A stretch of 64,000 bases of DNA from Hydrogenophaga pseudoflava (GTDB lineage: Bacteria > Pseudomonadota > Gammaproteobacteria > Burkholderiales > Burkholderiaceae_C). Below are positions 1-7,636 of this stretch, in pieces. The translations under genes and the position numbers were made by a program. The notes beneath the pieces were generated by a model. The model ran no database searches. It had not been told where the DNA came from and worked only from the letters and a program-made list of their open reading frames with translations. Location of the stretch: the NCBI RefSeq assembly GCF_031020795.1, contig NZ_JAVHJP010000011.1, positions 1 to 64,000 on the forward strand. Direction: 5' to 3'. The first letter of the stretch is position 1, and each line of letters starts with the position of its first letter.

Positions 1-115
1 TTAGTTCCTCAATCGCGCTTTGATCATGCACTGCCCACTGCGCATAGGCATTCGAAAAAAGACCGAGCAGGGCCACTGCAAGGCTGGTTTGACACAGTCT
101 TTGAATTACTCTCAT
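1..115 (-). CDS. Secreted protein, N-terminal 38 residues only (cut by window edge)
   Basis: The first 38 codons of a gene running off the left edge. The ATG at 115-113 overlaps the TGA of the upstream lipoprotein gene by four bases (ATGA), so translational coupling is likely. The product begins with a good Sec signal peptide: basic residues R2 and R6, a hydrophobic core (about residues 11-20) and an AYA cleavage site at 23-25. The predicted mature end is QWAVHDQSAIEEL. Too little is visible to name a family. Some conjugation or secretion-associated TrbJ/VirB5-like proteins start in a similar way, but that is a weak resemblance. It is the last visible gene of the 2876-to-1 operon. Confidence 0.7.
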   Translation of the reverse strand, partial: MRVIQRLCQTSLAVALLGLFSNAYAQWAVHDQSAIEEL

Positions 116-480
116 AGGTAACCCCTGACAATGTCTTGGCCACCTACTTCATACCAGTTTGCTCCGCTGAGCACGTAGTCATCAGGAGCCTTTGAGCTAT
201 CTGGAGAAAAGGTAACTGACAGGTTTTCATTGCCGGAGCGGTACCCATAGCTTGTGTTTGAAATCGACGATGGTTCACGCCCAATCAATTCCCGCACCTG
301 CTTCTTCGTCATCCCCGGCTGCAACCGATCAAAAGCTTCACGCAGCGTCGGCGGCTCATCGCTGCCCCCGCCACCCCCGCCACAAGCCGCCAGCCCAGCG
401 CCCATCGTTGCGGCCAATGCCCATTGGCCCCACCTCCGGCGGGTGATCGGGTTTTGACGGGTGGTATTTGATGTGTTCAC
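112..480 (-). CDS. Small lipoprotein with BamE/SmpA-like domain
   Basis: A 122-residue predicted lipoprotein. The start is a GTG at 480 because a perfect AAGGAGG ribosome-binding site lies six bases upstream; no ATG in frame is as well placed. The N-terminus has an arginine-rich stretch (RRRW, residues 14-17), a hydrophobic segment and a lipobox ending LAAC with Cys33, followed by six glycines. Residues about 48-110 contain an LQPGMTKKQVRELIG stretch, typical of the SmpA/OmlA/BamE-like fold in small outer-membrane lipoproteins. The gene lies 32 bp downstream of the lipase-like gene and overlaps the next secreted-protein gene by ATGA. A role as partner or immunity protein of the lipase is possible but not shown. 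Confidence 0.8.
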   Translation of the reverse strand: MNTSNTTRQNPITRRRWGQWALAATMGAGLAACGGGGGGSDEPPTLREAFDRLQPGMTKKQVRELIGREPSSISNTSYGYRSGNENLSVTFSPDSSKAPDDYVLSGANWYEVGGQDIVRGYL

Positions 481-512
481 GGGCTTCCTCCTTGGGTTGG
501 TTGACAAAACAA

Positions 513-2174
513 TCATCCGCGAGCGATGGCGGCCTCTGGCCAGGCTTGCGGGGACGGGGTTGGGGATACGAATGCCGCATCCTGCATGGACGTGTTCATG
601 GCGACCGCTTCGCGCCAATGCTCGGCCGGGGATTGCGAAAGCGCTTGCGCCACACTGAATTCGCGCAGGGGCGGGTGCGTCTGATGCAAGCAGATGCTGC
701 TGGCGTCCTTGTTCAGCAGGAATTGGCTGACCTCGCCTTGCGAGGCGTGCAGGGTGGATTCCTTCACTGCAGCAGCGGTCAAGGTCTGTAGCTGTGTTTC
801 GCTCATCCCCAGGGCACGCAACCGGGCACCCAGCTGTCCCAGGAAGCGCTCGGCATGCGCCCTTTGCTGTGAGCTGGGCGTCAGCGTTTCGCGCTTCTCT
901 CCCACCGCCTCGGCCAGTTGTGTGCGCTGCGCTTCGGGCTCGCACATTGCCACCGTCTCGCGGCGCACGGGCCGGCCATGCGCATCGAGCTCGGTGAACA
1001 CAGCTTCCTTCCCAAGCCGGGGGTTGAGCTCAATGCGGCTTCGGCTGCCGTCGGGGCCGTAGTGCTCGATCTCGACCGCGCCCGTTTGCGGGTTGCTGCT
1101 GAGCCACTGGCGGCTGCCGTCTTCGCGCTCGATCTGGTAGCGGTTCCAGGGTGAGTTCTCGTCGGCGCTCGCCATCTGGCCGACCTTGGTCACGGGTGAG
1201 GCGCTGAGCAACGCGAAGCGCGCCCTGGCCTGCGCAGGAATTTCGGAGAAGTCGATCTGGCCTTCGGGGATGCGGTAGCGCCCGTCGGGTCCGACGCTCA
1301 GGCCTTGCTGGCCGTCGACCAAGGCGCCCATGGTGTGGTCCTTGCCCATGAGCGCTGCGGCTGGCAGCGTGCCGACCTTGCTCAGCATCAGCGCGGTTTT
1401 GAGCAAGTCGGGCGCGGCAGCGCCGGGCAGCAGGGTGTGGGGGTGTCCCGTTCGTTCGCTGAGGTAGTGGTTGCGCATCACCCCGTCGTAGGTGTAGGTG
1501 GCGATGTCGTTGGGCGTGCGCACGTCGTGCACCACGCGGCCGCTGGCCTGGTAACGCGCGATGGCCGCCTTGTACCCGCCGACGCTCTTGAAGTAGTCGC
1601 CGTTGCGGGTGTCGCGTGCGATGGGCAGGCTGTTGTAGACCGCCGCGTCGATGTTGTTCTTCAGAGCGAAGCTCTGCGCCATGCCGCCGCCCAGGCTGTG
1701 GCCGGTGGCGGAGAAGTGGTAGTGCTTGTAGCGCTCGTCGTTTCTCAGTGCATCAAAGGCCGCTTGGGCCTTGGCCTCGATCTTGGCGAACTCGCTGGCG
1801 CCTGCGTTGCCCAGGTCACTCTTCCAGTTGCTCCAGGCGTCCGAGCCTTTGAAGTCGAAGCTGATCTGGTTCGTCTTCCGGTTGATGGAGACCATGAACT
1901 GGTTTTCCAGCTTGCCGTCGGCATTGTGCTGGGTGTTCCAGCCTTCCTGGAGCAACCTACCTTGGGGGTCTTTGACCGGCATGGGCCAATCGGCGGGAAT
2001 GTGGTCTCCCTGTACGGCATGCTCCCAGGGCTTTGGATACTTGGCTATTTCTTCGGCCGCCTTCACGTCTTTGTGTGGATAGGCCCAGAAAGCCAGATAC
2101 AAACCAACTTTGGCGTCCCACCTGTTCCAGGGGGTGTCCGGCAGCCCGGAGGGAATCTCGTTTTTCCCGCTCAT
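513..2174 (-). CDS. Lipase-like alpha/beta hydrolase, possible secreted effector
   Basis: A 553-residue protein with no signal peptide. The N-terminal half looks like a class 3 (DUF2974-like) lipase: GHSLGGG at 158-164 places the nucleophile at Ser160, after a stretch HYHFSAT that fits a beta strand. The C-terminal 150 residues are not part of the hydrolase fold. They hold a helix-rich region (about 425-500) and a proline-rich end, an arrangement seen in antibacterial phospholipase effectors that carry a separate export domain. The start ATG has AGGAG seven bases upstream. It sits between two lipoprotein genes in one operon, which fits an effector with envelope-located immunity proteins. That role is inference, and no secretion apparatus is visible in the window. 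Confidence 0.75.
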   Translation of the reverse strand: MSGKNEIPSGLPDTPWNRWDAKVGLYLAFWAYPHKDVKAAEEIAKYPKPWEHAVQGDHIPADWPMPVKDPQGRLLQEGWNTQHNADGKLENQFMVSINRKTNQISFDFKGSDAWSNWKSDLGNAGASEFAKIEAKAQAAFDALRNDERYKHYHFSATGHSLGGGMAQSFALKNNIDAAVYNSLPIARDTRNGDYFKSVGGYKAAIARYQASGRVVHDVRTPNDIATYTYDGVMRNHYLSERTGHPHTLLPGAAAPDLLKTALMLSKVGTLPAAALMGKDHTMGALVDGQQGLSVGPDGRYRIPEGQIDFSEIPAQARARFALLSASPVTKVGQMASADENSPWNRYQIEREDGSRQWLSSNPQTGAVEIEHYGPDGSRSRIELNPRLGKEAVFTELDAHGRPVRRETVAMCEPEAQRTQLAEAVGEKRETLTPSSQQRAHAERFLGQLGARLRALGMSETQLQTLTAAAVKESTLHASQGEVSQFLLNKDASSICLHQTHPPLREFSVAQALSQSPAEHWREAVAMNTSMQDAAFVSPTPSPQAWPEAAIARG

Positions 2175-2189
2175 GCACTTGCTCCTGAC

Positions 2190-2876
2190 TTATTTGTTGT
2201 AGAGCCGGTCCAGCCATTGATCTGCAGGTTGCTTGCAGTTGTCCTCCAGGGCCTGCCAGAGCTTGTGCCGCTCAGGATCCCTCAACAAGGTTCGTGTCCC
2301 ATCTTGGTTATTGCGGTAATAGCCGTCCCGAAACGTTGGCCAAATCTTGTACGCCACCGCATACGTGGTGACATGCGGCCGAAGCTCGGTGCCCAGGTCC
2401 CGGCTTCCTACCACCAGCCGCCTCACATAACACTGCTGCTGCAACAGCGGCAGCAACTCGGCGAGGCCAGCCTCCCAGGCGACGACATTGCCTCGCGGGC
2501 TCATGCCTTCATCCAGCTTGCCCGGCACCGGTCGGCTGGTCGCCTTCTGCAGCGCCAGCAGAATCTTCGCGTCCATCGACCCTTTGGCCGCCGCCTGGCG
2601 GAACAGCTCGGTGATGGCCTCGTCGTCCTGCACGTCCTTGATCCAGCCGTCCGAATTGCCCAGCGCGTAGAAGTAGTCCCCGAGCGGATCGCCCGCAGCC
2701 TGCAGGGTCTTGACGTGGTGCAGCAGCATGGCACGGCCCTTGTCGATGTCGCTGGCATATCCAGCCTTCTCGATGGCGGTGCAGGCAGAGAGCATCAAGG
2801 CGCACGCCGCCGCCCCAGCGAGCGCAACCCGCCGCATGCCATTTATGGGCTGTTCGTAACGATTTGGAATGTTCAT
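2190..2876 (-). CDS. Lipoprotein of unknown function, first gene of lipase operon
   Basis: A 228-residue protein with a lipobox LSAC (Cys32 from the first ATG) after a hydrophobic stretch, so probably lipid-anchored. A second ATG 13 codons in (MRRVALAG) would give a more usual signal-peptide length; neither start has a clear ribosome-binding site. Residues about 80-110 (AITELFRQAAAKGSMDAKILLAL) resemble a Sel1/TPR helix pair. I do not recognise the family. It precedes the lipase-like gene by 15 bp on the same strand, so the two are very likely co-transcribed, and an immunity or chaperone function is conceivable. Confidence 0.7.
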   Translation of the reverse strand: MNIPNRYEQPINGMRRVALAGAAACALMLSACTAIEKAGYASDIDKGRAMLLHHVKTLQAAGDPLGDYFYALGNSDGWIKDVQDDEAITELFRQAAAKGSMDAKILLALQKATSRPVPGKLDEGMSPRGNVVAWEAGLAELLPLLQQQCYVRRLVVGSRDLGTELRPHVTTYAVAYKIWPTFRDGYYRNNQDGTRTLLRDPERHKLWQALEDNCKQPADQWLDRLYNK

Positions 2877-3313
2877 GTCTCAGGACTCAAGTCAAGAAAG
2901 AGCTGGAAGATGAGTGCGCGATTGCGGCCTCACGCGCGCGCTGCGCGGGCGCCAAGGCGCCCTCCGCGCACCTTTGGCGGGGAGTTGTCCGGTTGGATGG
3001 TCTTGACGTCCAAATGCTTCTTTGACATCCCGATCAGAAGGTGAAGTAGCCAGCGCATGGTGTGCAGAAGCCGGGGGCTTTCGGATTCGTGTGGGGGTGG
3101 TGAGGGCGAGGCGAAGCCTTGCACGGACGGTCCGCAGGCGGCGTCCACGCACGGTCGGGGCAGGTGCCCGAAGCGGCTTGGTGGTGTGTTTGGATGGTCG
3201 GCTCCCTGGCGCCCGTGGTGGTCCACAGGTCGCCTGTGCGTCGGATTGGGTCCGACAGCGGGAGATGCTAGCGCCAAACCGCTTGGGCTCGGTCCCAGGC
3301 GTGCACTATTTGG
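2877..3313. other. Gene-free stretch between lipase operon and antiporter gene
   Basis: About 440 bases with no convincing gene. Open frames exist on both strands, but they are arginine/proline-rich products of the high GC content with no recognisable motif. A GC-rich hairpin (arms GGGCGCC and GGCGCCC, about 2948-2963) lies near the left end but has no T-tract. It should contain the promoter of the minus-strand lipase operon; I could not identify it. Confidence 0.5.
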
Positions 3314-4492
3314 TTACATTTTGAACCGCACGTGCGGCGCCACCACCGGCACCGTCAGCATGGTGCTGGCCACGGCCATCAGCAGCAGGGCGGTGAAGGT
3401 CTCGCTGGTGATGACCTGCTTGTCCAGCAGGATGTTGGCGAAGATGATCATGATCAGCGCCTTGGTCTGCAGCAGCCAGCCGATGACGCTGGCCTCGCCC
3501 GGGCCCCAGCCCAGCACGCGGCCGGCGATGCGCACACCGATCAGCTTGCCCGCCACCGAGACGAACAGCAGCAGCGCCGCCGCCGCGAACACCTCGGCGC
3601 CGCCGACGCCCCAGTTGGTGCGCAGGCCGGTGGAGAGAAAGAACACCGGCATCATCACCAGCAGCACGTGGTGGCGCAGCTGGTCCAGCTTGTCCTGGTT
3701 GAACCAGTGCGCGTCCATGATGGCGCCGGCCAGGAAGGCGCCCACCATGTAGTGCAGGCCGGCCCAGTCGGCGCCGAAGCCGCAGGCCGCGAGCCAGATC
3801 AGCGCGACGTACCAGCGGTCGCGCTCCTGCAACCAGGCCATCAGGCGCCGGAAGCCCCAGCCCAGCACCACAAAGCCGAGCAGGAACACCACCTGTTTGC
3901 CGATGCGGCTCCAGTCCATGAGGATGAGCGCGAGCACGCCCCAGATGGCGATGTCGTCCAGGCTGGCGTAGCGCAGGATGCGCTGGCCCAGCGGGTGGCG
4001 CAGGATCTCCAGCTTCTCCATCAGCAGGATCAGGATCGGCAGTGCGGTGACCGCGCAGGCCATGCCGACGCCGGTCACGAACTGCCAGTCCTGCGCGAGC
4101 GGGCCCATCCAGCCCGGGAACTGCAACAGCACCAGCGCGGCCCCGCAGCCCAGCACCAGTGGCACACCCAGCGCCAGCCCGGCGGTGATGCCGCTCTCGC
4201 GCCGGTGCTTCCAGGCCTGGGCCAGGTCCAGCTCGACGCCAGCGATCATCACGAACAGCATCACCGCCCACCAGGCGATGCCGCTCAGCGACTGCACCAC
4301 CGCCGGGGTGAACACGAACTGGTAGTACTCGGGCGACCACTTGCCCAGCACGCCGGGCCCCAGCAGGATGCCCATGATGATCTGCACCACCACCAGCGGC
4401 GCGAAGTAGTCGGTGTTGAAGACTCTCCAGACCAGCCAGGGCAGGCTGAAGATGATCAGCATCGCGATCAGGAACAGCTCAGTGGTGTTCAT
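3314..4492 (-). CDS. Cation/proton antiporter, CPA2-type (Na+/H+ exchanger domain)
   Basis: A 392-residue inner-membrane protein with about eleven to twelve hydrophobic segments, of the length and pattern of a bacterial CPA2 (KefB/NapA-like) exchanger core without a C-terminal nucleotide-binding domain. Polar, charged patches inside the membrane region, such as the SLDDIAIWG segment (about residue 180), fit the conserved ion-binding area of this superfamily. The ATG overlaps the stop of the methyltransferase gene by four bases, so it is the ninth and last gene of the pigment-like operon. Ion specificity cannot be read from the sequence. Its role in the pathway is unknown; it might balance pH or export. 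Confidence 0.8.
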   Translation of the reverse strand: MNTTELFLIAMLIIFSLPWLVWRVFNTDYFAPLVVVQIIMGILLGPGVLGKWSPEYYQFVFTPAVVQSLSGIAWWAVMLFVMIAGVELDLAQAWKHRRESGITAGLALGVPLVLGCGAALVLLQFPGWMGPLAQDWQFVTGVGMACAVTALPILILLMEKLEILRHPLGQRILRYASLDDIAIWGVLALILMDWSRIGKQVVFLLGFVVLGWGFRRLMAWLQERDRWYVALIWLAACGFGADWAGLHYMVGAFLAGAIMDAHWFNQDKLDQLRHHVLLVMMPVFFLSTGLRTNWGVGGAEVFAAAALLLFVSVAGKLIGVRIAGRVLGWGPGEASVIGWLLQTKALIMIIFANILLDKQVITSETFTALLLMAVASTMLTVPVVAPHVRFKM

Positions 4493-5268
4493 GCCGGCCG
4501 CACCCCGGTGTATTCGCGGAAGATGCCCAGCGACACCGAGCAGTCCACGTCGGCGAAGCCGGCGCGCCGCAGGGCGTCCATGATGGTCGCGGGGTCCAGC
4601 GCCGCCTCGATGGTGTCGCCGTAGTAGGCCCAGAGCTTCTGCACGTCGGCGTGCCGGCCGGTGAGCCGCGCCATCAGCGGCACCATCACCGAGATGTGGA
4701 AGCGCAGCAGGCCGCGCAGCAGACGCCCGCGCGGACGGCTGATCTCCATGATGCAGACCTTGCCGCCCGGCTTGAGCACGCGCAGGTACTCGGACAGCAC
4801 CTTGTTCAGGTCGTCCACATGGCGCAGGGCATAGCCCATGGACACAAAGTCGGCCTGAGCGTCGGGCAGCGGGATGGCTTCGCCGAAGGCTTCGAGGGTC
4901 TCCACCGACACCTTCTTGCGCAGCTCGGCCAGCATGCCGGGTGAGGGATCGACCGCGATCACCCGGCCCGACGGGCCGACCAGCTCGACCCCGGCGACCG
5001 TGACCAGGCCGGTGCCGGCCGCCACATCCACCAGCGTCATGCCGGCGGACAGGCCGTTGCGCCTGAGCACGTCGCGCCGGTACCAGGCGCCGCTGCCCAG
5101 GGCGGTCAGGCTCTCGGCGCTGTCGTAGCCGCCCGCCGCCTCGTTGAACATGGTCTGGGTGAGCTGGCGTCGCTCGCCCTCGCTGCTGAAATAGGGGCGC
5201 AGGCGCGGGTCGTCCTTGAGCGCGCCCTTGCGGGCCTCCGGCAGGGTCATGTCGTTGTTCCTATCCAA
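4489..5268 (-). CDS. Class I SAM-dependent methyltransferase (UbiE/MenG-like)
   Basis: A 259-residue soluble methyltransferase. Motif I is VDVAAGTGLVTVAG (about 80-93), followed by an acidic loop VIAVDPSP that should bind the ribose of SAM, and a later GYALRHVDD post-motif, as in the ubiquinone/menaquinone C-methyltransferase group. The substrate is unknown. In the xanthomonadin and aryl-polyene pathways a methyltransferase modifies the aryl ring, and the setting here (glycosyltransferase, acyltransferase, two halogenase-like flavoproteins, ketosynthase pair) suggests a comparable tailoring role; this is inference. It overlaps the upstream glycosyltransferase gene by eight bases and the antiporter gene by four. 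Confidence 0.85.
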   Translation of the reverse strand: MDRNNDMTLPEARKGALKDDPRLRPYFSSEGERRQLTQTMFNEAAGGYDSAESLTALGSGAWYRRDVLRRNGLSAGMTLVDVAAGTGLVTVAGVELVGPSGRVIAVDPSPGMLAELRKKVSVETLEAFGEAIPLPDAQADFVSMGYALRHVDDLNKVLSEYLRVLKPGGKVCIMEISRPRGRLLRGLLRFHISVMVPLMARLTGRHADVQKLWAYYGDTIEAALDPATIMDALRRAGFADVDCSVSLGIFREYTGVRPA

Positions 5269-6022
5269 AAAGACGTCGCCAGACCAGCAGCGGCAGCCGC
5301 AGCACGAAGCCGATGAACAGGCGGGTGTGCATCCAGGTCAGCAGGGTGTTGTCGCGCAGGTATTTGAAGTGCGAGACGCCGCCTTCCTCCGCGCTGAGGT
5401 AGCGCACCGGGGCGTCGATGTTGACCGGCCGCACGCCGGCCCAGCACAGCCGCACCACGGCCTCGGGGTCGAAGTCGAAGCGGCGCATGAAGCGGTTGCC
5501 GCGCATGATCTTCGCCAGCGGTGCAATGGGGTAGACGCGAAAGCCATAGAGCGAATCGCCCACGCCCATCCAGAGCGTCTCCAGGTTGGCCCAGCCATTG
5601 GAGACCTTGCGGCCGTTGACGCGCAGGGCCGGCGCCTCGGGGCCGAACACCGGCTTGCCCAGCACCATGGTGCCCGGGTCGCGCTGCGAGGTGGCCATGA
5701 AGGTGGGAATGAGGCCGGCGGGGTGCTGACCGTCGGAGTCCATGGTCAGCGCGTGGGTGAAGCCCTCGCGCGCGGCCTGTTCGATGCCGTGGAGCACGGC
5801 CGAGCCCTTGCCCTGGTTCTGCGGCAGCACGATCACGCGCAGACCGGGGTCGCGGGCGGCTTCGGCCTGCAGCAGCCGGTCGGTGCCGTCGGTGCTGCCA
5901 TCGACGACGACCCACACCGGGGTCCATTGCGCGCGCGCCTGGCGAACGGTGTCGATGACGCCCGGGCCGGGGTTGTAGCTGGGGATCAGCACCAGGTGGG
6001 TGCTCGAAGCAGAAGCGGTCAT
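5261..6022 (-). CDS. Family 2 glycosyltransferase
   Basis: A 253-residue GT-A fold protein. The start LVLIPSYNPG (about 10-19), the VVVDGSTDGT loop and the MDSDGQHP motif (DxD-type metal and sugar-nucleotide site, about 115-120) match the polyprenyl-phosphate mannose/glucose synthase branch. There is no transmembrane domain, though the C-terminus is hydrophobic and basic (LRLPLLVWRRLFG) and could touch the membrane. It probably transfers a sugar or similar group to a lipid-like acceptor. GT2 proteins next to PlsC-type acyltransferases recur in aryl-polyene clusters, where they help attach the polyene to the outer membrane lipid. It overlaps the acyltransferase stop region by four bases. Confidence 0.85.
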   Translation of the reverse strand: MTASASSTHLVLIPSYNPGPGVIDTVRQARAQWTPVWVVVDGSTDGTDRLLQAEAARDPGLRVIVLPQNQGKGSAVLHGIEQAAREGFTHALTMDSDGQHPAGLIPTFMATSQRDPGTMVLGKPVFGPEAPALRVNGRKVSNGWANLETLWMGVGDSLYGFRVYPIAPLAKIMRGNRFMRRFDFDPEAVVRLCWAGVRPVNIDAPVRYLSAEEGGVSHFKYLRDNTLLTWMHTRLFIGFVLRLPLLVWRRLFG

Positions 6023-6789
6023 GCGGGTGGGGCGGCGGGCACTCGGACCTCGCGGCGGAAATAGGCCTCCAGCTCGGCGGTGAAGGCGATGTGGTCGGCG
6101 GGGGCGTCGAAGCGGTGGCCCAGGCGGGCCTTCACGGTCAGCGGCAGCACCGGCGGGCGCAGCAGCGGCCAGGCCTTGCCCAGGTAGGCGGTGGAGAAGT
6201 CCAGCAGCACCGTCTGCACCGGGGCCCCGGCGCGGCGGGCGATCATGCCCACCGTGGGCGCCAGCGGGTCGACCGGGAAGTGCACGGTGCGGCTGCCTTC
6301 GGGGAACAGCACCAGGTGGGAGCCCTGCTGCAGCGCTTCGCAGCCGCCGGCGATGATGCGCAGGATGCCGTCGTTGCGCACGTAGCGCGCCAGGCGCGCG
6401 GCCGAGCCGAACAGCGGGTTGTCCATCAGGCTGGCCTTCATCACGCAGATCGCGTCCGGCAGGCGCGAGACGATGAGCACGGCGTCCAGTAGCGAGGGAT
6501 GGTTGGCCGCGATGACCAGTCCGCGCTCATGGCGCAGGCCCTCGATCTCGGACAGGTCGAAGCGGCAGGCGCACAACCGCTCCAGCAGACCCAGGTAGAA
6601 GCGGAAGCCCGCGGCGATCACGCGCCGCCCGAGCCGCTGGCCCAGGGGGCGCGGCAGCAGCGGGTGCAGCAGCATGGCAAACGGCAGCCAGGTCAGGCAG
6701 AGCAGCGCCAGGGCGCCCAGGCCGATGTGCATGGCCAGGCGCTCGTACAGGGCCCACAGCGGACCGCGTGGCCGCAGCGCGTCACTCAT
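6019..6789 (-). CDS. PlsC-type lysophospholipid acyltransferase
   Basis: A 256-residue acyltransferase with the canonical NHxxxxD motif (NHPSLLD, His97 and Asp102) and the FPEGSRT glycerophosphate-binding motif (162-168). One N-terminal membrane helix (about 22-42) anchors it to the inner membrane. It transfers an acyl group from ACP or CoA to an acceptor. In this operon the acyl donor may be the ketosynthase product rather than a normal fatty acid, as proposed for the acyltransferases of aryl-polyene clusters; that is inference. The ATG overlaps the end of the MipA/OmpV gene by eight bases. Confidence 0.88.
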   Translation of the reverse strand: MSDALRPRGPLWALYERLAMHIGLGALALLCLTWLPFAMLLHPLLPRPLGQRLGRRVIAAGFRFYLGLLERLCACRFDLSEIEGLRHERGLVIAANHPSLLDAVLIVSRLPDAICVMKASLMDNPLFGSAARLARYVRNDGILRIIAGGCEALQQGSHLVLFPEGSRTVHFPVDPLAPTVGMIARRAGAPVQTVLLDFSTAYLGKAWPLLRPPVLPLTVKARLGHRFDAPADHIAFTAELEAYFRREVRVPAAPPA

Positions 6790-7636
6790 CGACCCGCACG
6801 CGCTCGCTCGATTCGCCGAACACCCAGGACACCGCCACGCCGCCGGCCACGTAGTGGCGCGTGCGCACCAGCGGGCTGGCCTCGAACGCCGCGCCGCGCA
6901 GGCTGTCGTAGCGCAGGAAGGCGCCGACCCACTGGTTGCCGAAGCGCCTGGAGACGCCCACCAGGTACTGCATGCCGGCGAAGCCGGCGCCGGCCCGGTA
7001 GGCCGGACGGTCGGCGGTGGCGTGGGCCGCGTCGACGCCGTAGAAGTACTGGTGCTGCTTGCGGTCGCCGAACAGCGGGCCCGCCTGCAGGCCCACGTTC
7101 CAGCCCGGCAGACCGGACAGGTCGGTCAGGTCCAGGTTGAGCTTGGGGTGCAGCACCCAGCCCAGGCTTTGCGGGTTGCGCTGCAGCGTGTAGGCCGCGC
7201 GCAGCGGCAGCAGCAGCTTGAGCTGGCGCGCCTTGCCTTCGGTCTGCCACAGGGTCAGGTTCAGCTGCGGGCCCACTTCGAAGTTGGCGCGCAGGTCGGG
7301 CATGCCGGCGCGCGCGCGGATGTCCTCGCTCGACGCCGGCGGCGACAGCGCGGCCGAGACGGTCAGCTCAGCCCGGTCGGAGCCGAACAGCTCGGCGCGC
7401 ACACCGTCGCGGTCGGCCTTGAGGAACTCGCCGCGGTAGACGAAGTAAGGCGTGGGCAGCACGAAGGCCCGGCGCTGGTCCGATCCGCGGTAGGCGGGAA
7501 AGCTCACCGCCGCCACCCCGGCGCCGGCTTCCCACAGCGGCTTGTCTTCCGCGCCCTGGGCGGGGGCGGTGGCCCCCAGGCCCAGGAGCAGGCCGGCCAT
7601 GCCCGGGGCAGACGCGAGGCGGAGCAGGGTCTTCAT
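6782..7636 (-). CDS. MipA/OmpV family outer-membrane protein
   Basis: A 284-residue predicted beta-barrel with a signal peptide (about 1-28, cleavage near AQGA) and alternating aromatic/hydrophobic strands ending in AVSWVFGE near the C-terminus. The early stretch LWEAGAGVAAVSFPAYRGSD is a hallmark of MipA/OmpV proteins, which scaffold murein enzymes in E. coli but are mostly uncharacterised. Its position inside a biosynthetic operon, overlapping genes on both sides, suggests that it helps place a product in the outer membrane. An unusual feature is the absence of other lipid-transport genes (MMPL, LolA-like) that normally do this in aryl-polyene clusters. Confidence 0.85.
   Translation of the reverse strand: MKTLLRLASAPGMAGLLLGLGATAPAQGAEDKPLWEAGAGVAAVSFPAYRGSDQRRAFVLPTPYFVYRGEFLKADRDGVRAELFGSDRAELTVSAALSPPASSEDIRARAGMPDLRANFEVGPQLNLTLWQTEGKARQLKLLLPLRAAYTLQRNPQSLGWVLHPKLNLDLTDLSGLPGWNVGLQAGPLFGDRKQHQYFYGVDAAHATADRPAYRAGAGFAGMQYLVGVSRRFGNQWVGAFLRYDSLRGAAFEASPLVRTRHYVAGGVAVSWVFGESSERVRVDE

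Noticed and set aside
2948..2963. GC-rich hairpin after the lipoprotein gene start, considered as a terminator
   Set aside because: No T-run follows on either strand.
1305..3044. A 579-codon open frame on the plus strand
   Set aside because: It is antisense to the lipase-like gene, has the Val/Ala/Gly/His-rich composition typical of GC-rich shadow frames and shows no family motif.
3332..4624. A 430-codon plus-strand frame rich in His/Gln/Ala
   Set aside because: Antisense of the antiporter; low-complexity product with no motif.
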